A stretch of DNA of 5,668 bases from Ruminiclostridium sp. (GTDB lineage Bacteria; Bacillota; Clostridia; DSM-8532). Where the stretch lies: assembly GCA_003535195.1 (NCBI GenBank), contig DOHN01000074.1, positions 11,115 through 16,782 on the forward strand, given 5' to 3'. Each line of letters starts with the position of its first letter. The first letter of the stretch is position 1. The notes beneath the pieces are model-generated. The model saw only the letters and a list, made by a program, of their open reading frames with translations. It was not told the origin of the DNA and searched no databases. Of the stretch, positions 1-5,606 are shown piece by piece. Both the position numbers and the translations under genes were made by a program.

Positions 1-251
1 GTCATAAGGTGAAGAATTCCTTTGGCAAGTACATTTCCTTTGATGGAACCGCTCAAGTAAACATTGCTTCCATAAACATTTCCCGTGATAGACGCTGTGG
101 GCTCAATATAAATATCCCCATTGGCCTTGATATCACCTTCGATTTTGCTCAGTATCTTAATGGAACCCTCCGATTCAATATTGCCGCTGACGGATGTATA
201 TTCCCCGAGTATGGTATCCATGGCAAGGGGGGTATTCTTTTTTCTGAACAT
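1..251 (-). CDS. Bactofilin (polymer-forming cytoskeletal protein), 3' end outside window
   Basis: The 83 visible codons begin MFRKKNTPLAMDTILGEYTS and continue with a beta-helical repeat pattern: SGNIESEGSIKI (22-33), EGDIKANGDIYI (38-49), ITGNVYGSNVYL (55-66) and SGSIKGNVLAKG (67-78). These GNI/GDI turns about every 17-18 residues are typical of bactofilins (DUF583 family), which polymerise without nucleotide into filaments at the inner membrane and act as scaffolds for wall-modifying enzymes. The start ATG at 251-249 has a Shine-Dalgarno AAAGGTGG (267-260) with 8 bases of spacing. The ATG at 270 is in another frame and lacks the fold. The short cationic N-terminus FRKK is usual for the family. 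The gene lies 31 bases after the M23 peptidase stop, so the two are very probably cotranscribed. The C-terminal part is outside the window, so full length and integrity are unknown. Confidence 0.9.
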   Translation of the reverse strand, partial: MFRKKNTPLAMDTILGEYTSVSGNIESEGSIKILSKIEGDIKANGDIYIEPTASITGNVYGSNVYLSGSIKGNVLAKGILHLM

Positions 252-282
252 GTATTTGACCACCTTTCATAAGTTAACGCAA

Positions 283-1257
283 TTAATATTCCAAATATTT
301 TTTCGGATCTGTGGGAGTATCATTGATTCTCAGCTCATAGTGCAGATGGGTGCTCGTCGAAGTACCTGTATTCCCCATTTTGGCTATTTGCTGACCTTTT
401 TTAACCCAGTCTCCAACTTTGACACTATAGGAATTCAAATGGCCGTAGACCGATTCGAAACCATTTCCGTGATCGATAATGACACAATTGCCATAACCGC
501 CGTTCCAGCCGGCATGTATGACTTTTCCAGCGCCTGAGGCATAAATGGGAGAATTTTTTACACTGCCGATATCGATGCCGTCGTGGTTTATATAACGGCG
601 ATATATGGGATGCAGGCGCCTTCCAAAATCTGATGCGACACTCACCACTTCATCCAGCGGCCATTTTGTAGGCAGAGAATTAAGGTAAGAGGTCAATTCA
701 GTTTCCTTTTTGGCAATTTGGCTTGAAACATCATCTTCGGCCAGCTTGGCGCTTTTTACCACATCAATAAGGGAGCGGAGCTCGGAGAGCCCGTCTTTGA
801 AGGTGGTCCCGCTGGAAGCTCCACGGCTTACTTTTTTAATGGACTGCATATTGTTGTCCACATAAGAAACCACCATGTCCTCATATTCTGATGTAAGCTT
901 TGAAAGGGCTTTATCTGTTTGAGATCTGGTAGAGGAAGCGGCGGAGATGAGTTCTGTGTTTTCGATAAGCTGTTGGGTTTGGTTGGCGATATAATCCTCC
1001 AATTGTTCCTTTTGTGCGACAATGGCCTCTAATTCTTTAGCGTGCTCGACTTTGAGACTTTTATTTTCATTCACAACGGAAAGGGTAAATCCAGTAAGCA
1101 TTAAAAGTGCAACGAGCATGATGGCGGTAATAGAAAGGAGGGTTGTCCTGTAGTTATTAATTCTGATGGTATGCACTGTTCCCTTATTATGGGGAACAAA
1201 CATAAAAGAAAGGTAATTCTGCCTTTTAGCAGAAGTCTTTCCTGTCATCTTTTTCAT
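283..1257 (-). CDS. Membrane-anchored M23 (LytM-type) peptidoglycan endopeptidase
   Basis: The 324-residue protein has a basic cytoplasmic N-terminus (1-37), one membrane segment (about 39-62, LLSITAIMLVALLMLTGFTL), an extracytoplasmic helical, probably coiled-coil region (about 63-195), and a C-terminal M23 domain (about 200-324). The zinc and catalytic residues are all present: H225 and D229 in HDGID, H273 in YGHL, and H304/H306 in HLHYE. The enzyme is therefore probably active and cuts peptide cross-bridges in peptidoglycan from the outer face of the membrane. The start at 1257 is chosen because AAGGAG (1270-1265) sits 7 bases upstream. An in-frame ATG at 1281 adds eight residues but lies upstream of that site. 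A bactofilin gene follows after 31 bases; bactofilin and M23 peptidase pairs act in cell shape in other bacteria, which supports a joint role here. It resembles the general architecture of SpoIIQ-like proteins, but a sporulation role cannot be shown from this sequence. The exact bond cut is unknown. Confidence 0.93.
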   Translation of the reverse strand: MKKMTGKTSAKRQNYLSFMFVPHNKGTVHTIRINNYRTTLLSITAIMLVALLMLTGFTLSVVNENKSLKVEHAKELEAIVAQKEQLEDYIANQTQQLIENTELISAASSTRSQTDKALSKLTSEYEDMVVSYVDNNMQSIKKVSRGASSGTTFKDGLSELRSLIDVVKSAKLAEDDVSSQIAKKETELTSYLNSLPTKWPLDEVVSVASDFGRRLHPIYRRYINHDGIDIGSVKNSPIYASGAGKVIHAGWNGGYGNCVIIDHGNGFESVYGHLNSYSVKVGDWVKKGQQIAKMGNTGTSTSTHLHYELRINDTPTDPKKYLEY

Positions 1258-1264
1258 ACGGTCA

Positions 1265-1270
1265 CTCCTT
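1265..1270 (-). promoter_or_regulatory. Ribosome binding site of the M23 peptidase gene
   Basis: On the minus strand AAGGAG precedes the ATG at 1257 by 7 bases, which is near ideal spacing. It decides the start: the longer in-frame ATG at 1281 lies upstream of this site and has no comparable site of its own. Confidence 0.85.
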
Positions 1271-1282
1271 AAATATATCAAT

Positions 1283-1312
1283 AAAATTGGTTAATTTAAA
1301 ATTGGTTAATTT
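1283..1312. repeat. Perfect tandem duplication, 2 x 15 bp
   Basis: AAAATTGGTTAATTT occurs at 1283-1297 and again directly adjoining at 1298-1312 without a mismatch. The pair lies between the candidate -10 box (1345-1350) and the ribosome binding site (1265-1270) of the minus-strand peptidase gene, so it would be in that operon's 5' untranslated leader. It could be a replication-slippage duplication or a doubled protein-binding site. Nothing in the sequence tells these apart. Confidence 0.9.
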
Positions 1313-1336
1313 TCTCTTTAGCACAACCGATACAAT

Positions 1337-1350
1337 TATAATATATTATA
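1337..1350. repeat. Perfect 14-bp AT palindrome containing -10 boxes on both strands
   Basis: TATAATATATTATA is identical to its own reverse complement, so it presents TATAAT on both strands. The minus-strand copy (1350-1345) fits the peptidase promoter. The plus-strand copy (1337-1342) has no good -35 box at the usual distance. An AT palindrome this simple can arise by chance in AT-rich intergenic DNA. Confidence 0.7.
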
Positions 1351-1375
1351 CACATAAATAGAAGATGTCTTCCAA
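1345..1375 (-). promoter_or_regulatory. Candidate sigma-A-type promoter for the M23-bactofilin operon
   Basis: On the minus strand a consensus -10 box TATAAT (1350-1345) lies 19 bases downstream of TTGGAA (1375-1370), which matches four of six positions of the -35 consensus. The 19-base spacer is longer than the ideal 17. A second TATAAT lies ten bases downstream (1340-1335) and may be the one used. Transcription would start roughly 75 bases upstream of the ATG, leaving a leader that includes the 15-bp tandem repeat. Confidence 0.5.
1361..1372. promoter_or_regulatory. Small inverted repeat between the divergent promoters, possible operator
   Basis: GAAGA-TG-TCTTC forms two 5-bp inverted arms. 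It overlaps the candidate -35 box of the peptidase promoter (1370-1375) and lies just upstream of the receptor promoter (1381-1409), a position where a repressor could affect both genes. The arms are short and no regulator is known, so this is only a positional suggestion. Confidence 0.25.
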
Positions 1376-1380
1376 TTGTT

Positions 1381-1409
1381 TTGAACTTATACTAATTTTA
1401 TTATATGAT
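1381..1409 (+). promoter_or_regulatory. Sigma-A-type promoter for the chemoreceptor gene
   Basis: TTGAAC (1381-1386) and TATGAT (1404-1409) are separated by exactly 17 bases and match the -35 and -10 consensus at four and five of six positions. Transcription would start near 1416, giving a leader of about 50 bases before the ATG at 1469. It is the best spaced promoter in the window. Confidence 0.6.
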
Positions 1410-1456
1410 AACGGTATAGAAGCAAAAAAATACAAAGCAAAGCAAGCAGAAGCATT

Positions 1457-1462
1457 AGAGGA
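1457..1462 (+). promoter_or_regulatory. Ribosome binding site of the chemoreceptor gene
   Basis: AGAGGA ends 6 bases before the ATG at 1469. It excludes the in-frame TTG at 1463, which directly abuts the site with no spacing, so the protein starts MKKATIKSK. Confidence 0.75.
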
Positions 1463-1468
1463 TTGAAT

Positions 1469-3838
1469 ATGAAAAAGGCGACAATCAAGAGCAAAGTATA
1501 TATTGGATTTACTATTCTGATCATTGTATCCATTGTCCTTTTCGGTATTGTATCGTGGTTTGCGAAAGATTATATGCTGGAAGGCGCTAAAAAAATCCGT
1601 TATAATTCCTCACTGGCCCACCGAATGGAGGCGGTTCGTTCGCTGTCCAATGAAAAAGCCAATATGATTTATAAAAGCACATCGGATGGAACGGACGTCT
1701 CCAAAGACATTGCGGCAGTCGACGAACAGGTTGGCAATGCCTGCGCGGTGATTGATTCCGAGCTGGCTTCGTTCTATGTATCGGGTTCTGATAAGGCTTC
1801 CAAGGAAGCCCGTGATATGATAGCCTCGCTGCTCCAGAAAGAAAAGGACATCTCTGAGGCCTATCAAAATTTGATAACTTTTGTAACAGGCGACGAGGAA
1901 AAGAAATTTCTTGATTCTATTACCGGCGCTATGGATTCCTGGGAAATCCTATCCGGAAATTTTTCCGGTTACGACCAGCAAATATCCAAGCAATTGTCGG
2001 GTGCATTGAAGGGTCTTAAGGACAGCGTCTCAAAGCAGGCTAAATCCAGTGAAGGAATTGAAGGCAATGCCCGCCTGCTCCTGGATAAAACTTTGGAGCT
2101 TAGTATTGCCATGACGGAGCTAGACAAGGATATTAAGGCCTATACGGAAGCCGCCTTAAAAGCCGTTAACGGAATTCAGGGCTCCGCCTATGATTTTTTC
2201 GCAAATGAGAAATCCATTAGAGGGCGCCTGGAGGATAATTCGTCGGCCTTAGCAGAAATTCTGGATAAGGAAGACTTTTTGAGCATTCAGACAGAGGAGT
2301 TATGTGCTTCTCTCAATTCCATTGTCTCAGAAGATGCGGAACAGCTGCTGAAGCAAAGGGAAGCTGTTGCCGAGGCTCGGGTTTTGCTGAGCGAAATGCA
2401 GACTTTGGCGGCAAAAAGCGCCGTGAGCCGTGATCTTTCCCAGTTAGAAATCCTTTATAATGAAAAAATGCCGGCTTTTAAATCCGCTTTGGAGGAAATT
2501 GAACTTCCCCCGGAGATGGATCTCACTGCCCTTGATGCCGCCGACTCAGAGATGGATCAGGCTGTTATAAGCCTTAAGGAGATATCCTCGGGTAAAATGG
2601 CGGAAGGACTTCAGCAGATCTCAGCTATAAGAGAAGAGCTGAAGCCCCAGTTTGAAAAGCTCAATCAGCTATTGCTGACCCATTTTGAAGAAAATATAAC
2701 GTCCACTCAAAATATCGAGGCTTTTGTTATTCCGGCTACCGCTGCTCTGGCAGTGGTATCTATTCTGGCGGGCATACTCATTGCCCTCGTTGTTTCAAAC
2801 TCCATCGTCAAGCCCATACGTGAGATGACAGGTGCTTTAGACCAGGCAGAAAAGGGGGATTTTAAGTCCCGCATTGCTATTCCGAAAGAGCTGGAATTTT
2901 CCCAGATGGCCCAAAGTGTCAATAATGTACTGGCCGCCCGGGAGGAAATTCTTGATGAAACCGTTTCTGTAACGAAATCTATCTCGCAGCTGCGATCGGA
3001 AATGGAAAACAGCATCACAAAGAACAAGGAACTTCTGCAGGATATCGCTTTGGATATGCAGGACATTCTCAAAACATCAAGGCCCCTGGAATTGGACATT
3101 GATGAAACAGAGATCCTCGAATCGGTTGAACTGGATATATCGGCTACCATAGAAACCATTGACGTTACCGAAAAGAGCAGGAAGACGGCGATGGAGGCTA
3201 AGGATGCAATTATAGCGGCCTCCGATACGGTCAAAAGCATTGCGGTTCAGATCGAGCAGCTGGAAGGCTCATCGGGAAAGATAGAGGAGATCACTGAAAC
3301 CATTACCCAGATTGCAAAGCGTACCAATCTGCTGGCGCTAAATGCTGCGATAGAAGCTGCCAAAGCCGGGGAACAGGGCAGGGGCTTTGCCGTTCTTGCA
3401 GATGAAATCAGGAAACTGGCCGACGCCAGCGGCAGTGCTGCCAGTGATATTAAAATGCAGCTCAATGAGATCCAGGAGCGCATCTCGCATACGGTGCAGA
3501 ATATGGAGAAGGGTGTTATTGGTGTGGAACAAGGGGCAGAAGGTATCTCCCATGTGCATGCTTCGGTGGAAGACATTGCCCGGAGGGTTCATCAGGTGGC
3601 CGAGACCCTGGACGATTACGCACAGAAAAGCAATGTGCAGTTAATTGCGAACCAGAAGCTTTTAGAGACCATCGGTGAGATGAGCAGAAGCAGCCATGAG
3701 CTCTATCAAGCAGGCCAGAGCATGGATATGAAGCTGAAGGATAACGGGCTGGGCGAGATGAATCATATCGAATCCACACTCAATTCGGCATACAAGAGGC
3801 TTAGTGACATATTAACAAAGTATAAAGGGAATTCTTAA
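1469..3838 (+). CDS. Transmembrane methyl-accepting chemotaxis protein with large helical sensor domain
   Basis: The 789-residue receptor has the classical order: short cytoplasmic N-terminus, first membrane segment (about 10-30), extracytoplasmic domain (about 32-416), second membrane segment (about 418-443), HAMP domain (about 444-493, with the [13 protein letters not shown] start), and a cytoplasmic signalling coiled coil to the end. The hairpin tip that contacts CheA and CheW is well conserved at 618-650 ([19 protein letters not shown] followed by [14 protein letters not shown]). The sensor domain is about 385 residues, predicted almost wholly helical, and contains no recognisable Cache or PAS motif; its ligand is unknown. 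A C-terminal NWETF-type CheR/CheB tether is absent. An acidic, proline-containing stretch (about 538-557, [19 protein letters not shown]) interrupts the coiled coil between HAMP and tip. No che genes are in view, so it is an orphan receptor that must signal through a distant array. It is divergent to the peptidase operon and has its own promoter. Confidence 0.95.
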   Translation: MKKATIKSKVYIGFTILIIVSIVLFGIVSWFAKDYMLEGAKKIRYNSSLAHRMEAVRSLSNEKANMIYKSTSDGTDVSKDIAAVDEQVGNACAVIDSELASFYVSGSDKASKEARDMIASLLQKEKDISEAYQNLITFVTGDEEKKFLDSITGAMDSWEILSGNFSGYDQQISKQLSGALKGLKDSVSKQAKSSEGIEGNARLLLDKTLELSIAMTELDKDIKAYTEAALKAVNGIQGSAYDFFANEKSIRGRLEDNSSALAEILDKEDFLSIQTEELCASLNSIVSEDAEQLLKQREAVAEARVLLSEMQTLAAKSAVSRDLSQLEILYNEKMPAFKSALEEIELPPEMDLTALDAADSEMDQAVISLKEISSGKMAEGLQQISAIREELKPQFEKLNQLLLTHFEENITSTQNIEAFVIPATAALAVVSILAGILIALVVSNSIVKPIREMTGALDQAEKGDFKSRIAIPKELEFSQMAQSVNNVLAAREEILDETVSVTKSISQLRSEMENSITKNKELLQDIALDMQDILKTSRPLELDIDETEILESVELDISATIETIDVTEKSRKTAMEAKDAIIAASDTVKSIAVQIEQLEGSSGKIEEITETITQIAKRTNLLALNAAIEAAKAGEQGRGFAVLADEIRKLADASGSAASDIKMQLNEIQERISHTVQNMEKGVIGVEQGAEGISHVHASVEDIARRVHQVAETLDDYAQKSNVQLIANQKLLETIGEMSRSSHELYQAGQSMDMKLKDNGLGEMNHIESTLNSAYKRLSDILTKYKGNS

Positions 3839-3860
3839 AGATATTAGTTTGTGTTACAAT
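3832..3860 (+). promoter_or_regulatory. Weak promoter candidate for rlmD
   Basis: TACAAT (3855-3860) is preceded by TGT, giving an extended -10 element. The corresponding -35 hexamer at 17 bases, TTCTTA (3832-3837), is poor and overlaps the receptor stop codon. If used, transcription starts near 3867 and both downstream palindromes lie in the rlmD leader. Read-through from the receptor gene is an equally possible source of rlmD mRNA. Confidence 0.35.
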
Positions 3861-3877
3861 TATATTTTCTGGATTAT

Positions 3878-3912
3878 TTGGGGACATTCCACTTATAGCG
3901 GCGTGTCCCCAA
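3878..3912. repeat. Palindromic GGGGACA-type intergenic element, first copy
   Basis: TTGGGGACA (3878-3886) and TGTCCCCAA (3904-3912) are perfect 9-bp inverted arms around a 17-base loop. No T-run follows on either strand, so this is not an ordinary intrinsic terminator. From general recollection, hairpins of the GGGGAC...GTCCCC kind are dispersed between genes in many bacteria, some associated with REP-type (Y1) transposases. That identity is inference and was not searched. Confidence 0.75.
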
Positions 3913-3920
3913 GTACTCCA

Positions 3921-3961
3921 AAGGGGCATGCCACAAAGAGTATGTCCCTGGCATAACCCCT
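3921..3961. repeat. Second, diverged palindromic unit with two alternative folds, directly before the rlmD ribosome binding site
   Basis: The outer fold pairs AGGGG (3922-3926) with CCCCT (3957-3961) and ATGCCA (3928-3933) with TGGCAT (3949-3954), giving 11 bp with a small internal loop. The inner fold pairs GGGGCAT (3923-3929) with ATGTCCC (3942-3948), 7 bp with one G-U. They share the left arm and cannot coexist. The unit resembles the preceding copy: CATGCCAC here against CATTCCAC there, both after GGGG and before TGTCCC. Its 3' end is five bases from the AAAGGA site of rlmD, so it may affect translation, or it may only be a decayed repeat. Confidence 0.55.
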
Positions 3962-3985
3962 CTTAGAAAGGAAATCATCAAACAA

Positions 3986-5356
3986 ATGGTTCAAAAGAAT
4001 GAAATACTAGACCTTGAAATAACAAGCATGACCCATGATGGCATGGGCGTGGGGAAAAAAGATGGCTTTGCCGTTTTTGTGCAGGGCGCCATCGAAGGAG
4101 AGCGCGTCCGCGCCAAGATCATTAAGGTTCTCAAAAGCTATGCCGTTGCACGCACCGAGGATTTTATTGAAAAGAGTCCCGCCAGGAAGGAGCCCTTTTG
4201 CCCGGTTTATAAGCGCTGTGGCGGCTGCAGCCTCCAGCATATGTCCTATGGGAAAACCCTGGAATTCAAGCGACAGGTGGTCATTGATAACCTGACGCGG
4301 ATAGGGGGGCTATCCGATCTTGCTGTTCATGAAACCCTCGGTATGAATGATCCCCTCCATTACAGAAACAAGGCTCAATATCCTTTTGGCATGGGCAAAG
4401 ATGGCCCTGCTGCCGGCTTTTTTGCAAGGCGCAGCCATGAAATTGTTGAGACCCCCAATTGCGATATCCAGCATGCCATAAGCGATAAAGCCAAGGAAAT
4501 TGTTTTGGGCTATGTGCGGGCCCTGGATATCCCGGTCTATAATGAGATGACCGGCCAGGGACTGATCCGCCATGTCGTTACCAGGGTGGGCTTCAATACC
4601 GGAGAAGTGATGGTGATTATCGTATCTGCAGGCCCGAAGGTCCCGAAAATCAACAAGCTGATTTATAGGCTCAAGAGGGATATCCCCGGCCTTGCAAGCA
4701 TTATTCTCAATGTGAATCCCAAGCCCGGCAATGTGATTTTGGGAAAACAAAATAGTACTCTTTACGGCAAGGATTCTATTGAAGACCGTCTGGGAGATCT
4801 GACCTTTGAAATCTCCCCTTTGTCTTTTTACCAGGTCAATCCGGCCCAAACCGAGGTCCTCTACAATAAAGCCATTGAATATGCCGGCTTAAAGCAGGAG
4901 GACATTGTTTACGACCTTTATTGCGGTATTGGCACCATAGCCCTGTTTGCCGCCCAAAAAGCCCGGAAGGTCATAGGCGTCGAGGTGCTTCCCGAAGCGG
5001 TTGATGCCGCTAAAAAGAACGCCGTGCGCAATAAGATAGATAATGCGGTATTCTATCAAGGCGAAGCAGAAAAAATGTTCCCCGAGCTCTATAAAAAAGG
5101 CGAAAAAGCCGATGTGGTCTTTGTTGACCCGCCCCGCAAAGGCTGCGACGAAGCGCTGCTGAAAACCCTGGTGGACATGTCTCCAAGCCGGATTGTCTAT
5201 GTTTCCTGCAATCCGTCTACCTTAGCCCGTGATTTGAAATATCTTGCCGCTAACGGCTATGCCGTCAAGGAAGTCCAGCCGGTGGATGTATTTCCGTGGA
5301 CGGAGCATGTGGAGAGTGTAATAATGATGACGAATAGTGATTCGAAGGACAAATAA
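3986..5356 (+). CDS. rlmD: 23S rRNA (uracil-C5)-methyltransferase, RlmD/RlmCD type
   Basis: The 456-residue enzyme makes 5-methyluridine in 23S rRNA from S-adenosylmethionine. An N-terminal TRAM RNA-binding domain (about 1-60) is followed by the [4Fe-4S] ligands C72, C78, C81 and C159 (FCPVYKRCGGC and ETPNCD). The central RNA-binding region leads into a Rossmann methyltransferase domain: FYQVNPAQTE (281-290), the SAM-binding motif VYDLYCGIGTIAL (308-320), acidic E333, FVDPPRKG (379-386), the catalytic cysteine C408 in YVSCNPSTLARDL, and the general base E443 in HVES. All key residues are present and length is normal. In E. coli RlmD modifies U1939; in Bacillus one enzyme, RlmCD, modifies U747 and U1939. 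Which applies here cannot be decided from sequence. The start is supported by the TRAM domain beginning at once; AAAGGA (3967-3972) is 13 bases upstream, rather far. The gene follows the receptor after 147 bases and is unlikely to be functionally tied to it. Confidence 0.95.
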   Translation: MVQKNEILDLEITSMTHDGMGVGKKDGFAVFVQGAIEGERVRAKIIKVLKSYAVARTEDFIEKSPARKEPFCPVYKRCGGCSLQHMSYGKTLEFKRQVVIDNLTRIGGLSDLAVHETLGMNDPLHYRNKAQYPFGMGKDGPAAGFFARRSHEIVETPNCDIQHAISDKAKEIVLGYVRALDIPVYNEMTGQGLIRHVVTRVGFNTGEVMVIIVSAGPKVPKINKLIYRLKRDIPGLASIILNVNPKPGNVILGKQNSTLYGKDSIEDRLGDLTFEISPLSFYQVNPAQTEVLYNKAIEYAGLKQEDIVYDLYCGIGTIALFAAQKARKVIGVEVLPEAVDAAKKNAVRNKIDNAVFYQGEAEKMFPELYKKGEKADVVFVDPPRKGCDEALLKTLVDMSPSRIVYVSCNPSTLARDLKYLAANGYAVKEVQPVDVFPWTEHVESVIMMTNSDSKDK

Positions 5357-5364
5357 GATGGTTT

Positions 5365-5386
5365 AACCACTATATGTAGTGGTTTT
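5365..5386 (+). terminator. Probable intrinsic terminator of rlmD
   Basis: AACCACTA (5365-5372) and TAGTGGTT (5377-5384) form a perfect 8-bp stem with a TATG loop, starting eight bases after the rlmD stop. The T-run is only TTTT (5383-5386, partly inside the stem), so it is a modest terminator. Such a compact palindrome could also be the hairpin end of a decayed mobile element. Confidence 0.55.
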
Positions 5387-5462
5387 AAAGCAAAAATCGG
5401 GTAAATTTTGAGGCAAAAATATCATCTATTTGGGGCGGATTTTTAAGCAAAAATATAGATGA
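5383..5462. repeat. AT-rich repeats: three direct copies of GCAAAAAT and an internal inverted repeat
   Basis: GCAAAAAT occurs at 5390-5397, 5413-5420 and 5447-5454. The first and third copies are part of a longer match, TTTTAAAGCAAAAAT (5383-5397) against TTTTTAAGCAAAAAT (5440-5454), with 14 of 15 identical. In addition TCATCTAT (5422-5429) is inverted as ATAGATGA (5455-5462), perfect over 8 bp. No ORF of note lies here. Unequal spacing (23 and 34 bases) argues against a CRISPR array. The pattern could be regulatory sites or the remains of a small mobile element. Confidence 0.6.
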
Positions 5463-5491
5463 CATAACAGTTTTTAAAAATTATTTAAAAG

Positions 5492-5542
5492 AAAGAGGTT
5501 AAGTTCAACCAATAATTTGGTGTATGAACTTGGTCTCTTTTT
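5492..5542 (+). terminator. Strong plus-strand hairpin terminator
   Basis: Positions 5492-5507 pair without interruption with 5525-5540: 16 bp, including three adjacent G-U pairs (5498-5500 with 5532-5534). A further small stem ACCAA/TTGGT (5508-5512 with 5517-5521) can form within the loop. The right arm runs into TCTCTTTTTATTAT. The G-U pairs would be C-A mismatches in RNA from the other strand, so the structure is meant for plus-strand transcripts. It stands 135 bases after rlmD and just before the RhuM promoter, so it can stop read-through into that gene. Confidence 0.75.
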
Positions 5543-5550
5543 ATTATATA

Positions 5551-5579
5551 TGGAAATATTTTGCTTAAACGTGTATAAT
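5551..5579 (+). promoter_or_regulatory. Candidate promoter of the RhuM-family gene
   Basis: A consensus TATAAT (5574-5579) has TGGAAA (5551-5556) exactly 17 bases upstream, matching four of six -35 positions. Transcription would begin near 5586, giving a leader of only about 20 bases before the TTG start. The promoter lies immediately behind the strong terminator, which fits an independent transcription unit. Confidence 0.5.
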
Positions 5580-5594
5580 TATATAAAAAGAGTT

Positions 5595-5602
5595 GGGGGT
5601 GA
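5595..5602 (+). promoter_or_regulatory. Ribosome binding site deciding a TTG start
   Basis: GGGGGTGA ends four bases before TTG at 5607, with its G-run about seven bases away. The next in-frame ATG (5625) is more than 20 bases from the site, which is too far, so initiation at TTG is preferred. Confidence 0.6.
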
Positions 5603-5606
5603 GAAC

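Noticed and set aside
9..272. Plus-strand reading frame of 87 codons over the bactofilin gene
   Set aside because: It is the antisense shadow of the bactofilin, whose repeat pattern is unmistakable on the minus strand. It has no ribosome binding site.
1258..1282. Upstream in-frame start of the M23 peptidase at 1281
   Set aside because: The good AAGGAG site lies downstream of that ATG and is spaced for the ATG at 1257.
1463..1468. TTG start two codons before the chemoreceptor ATG
   Set aside because: It directly follows the AGAGGA site without spacing, while the ATG at 1469 is at a proper distance.
2707..3240. Minus-strand reading frame of 177 codons inside the chemoreceptor gene
   Set aside because: The composition (many Ser, Ile, Met) is that of an antisense frame of a helical protein. 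The plus strand encodes the second membrane segment, HAMP and coiled coil here.
3891..3901. ACTTATAGCGG in the rlmD leader resembles the ACTATAACGG part of 23S rRNA near the methylated U1939, suggesting target mimicry
   Set aside because: The match is short and imperfect, lies in the loop of the palindrome, and does not include the methylated base context. Chance is the simpler explanation.
3878..3912. First palindrome as the intrinsic terminator of the chemoreceptor gene
   Set aside because: No T-run follows on the plus strand, and the loop of 17 bases is long for an intrinsic terminator.
4310..4849. Minus-strand reading frame of 179 codons inside rlmD
   Set aside because: The plus strand carries a complete, motif-rich methyltransferase. 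The antisense frame has no recognisable motif or start signal.
5390..5454. GCAAAAAT copies as a CRISPR array
   Set aside because: The repeats are only 8 bp, the spacing is unequal (23 and 34 bases), and there are no cas genes.
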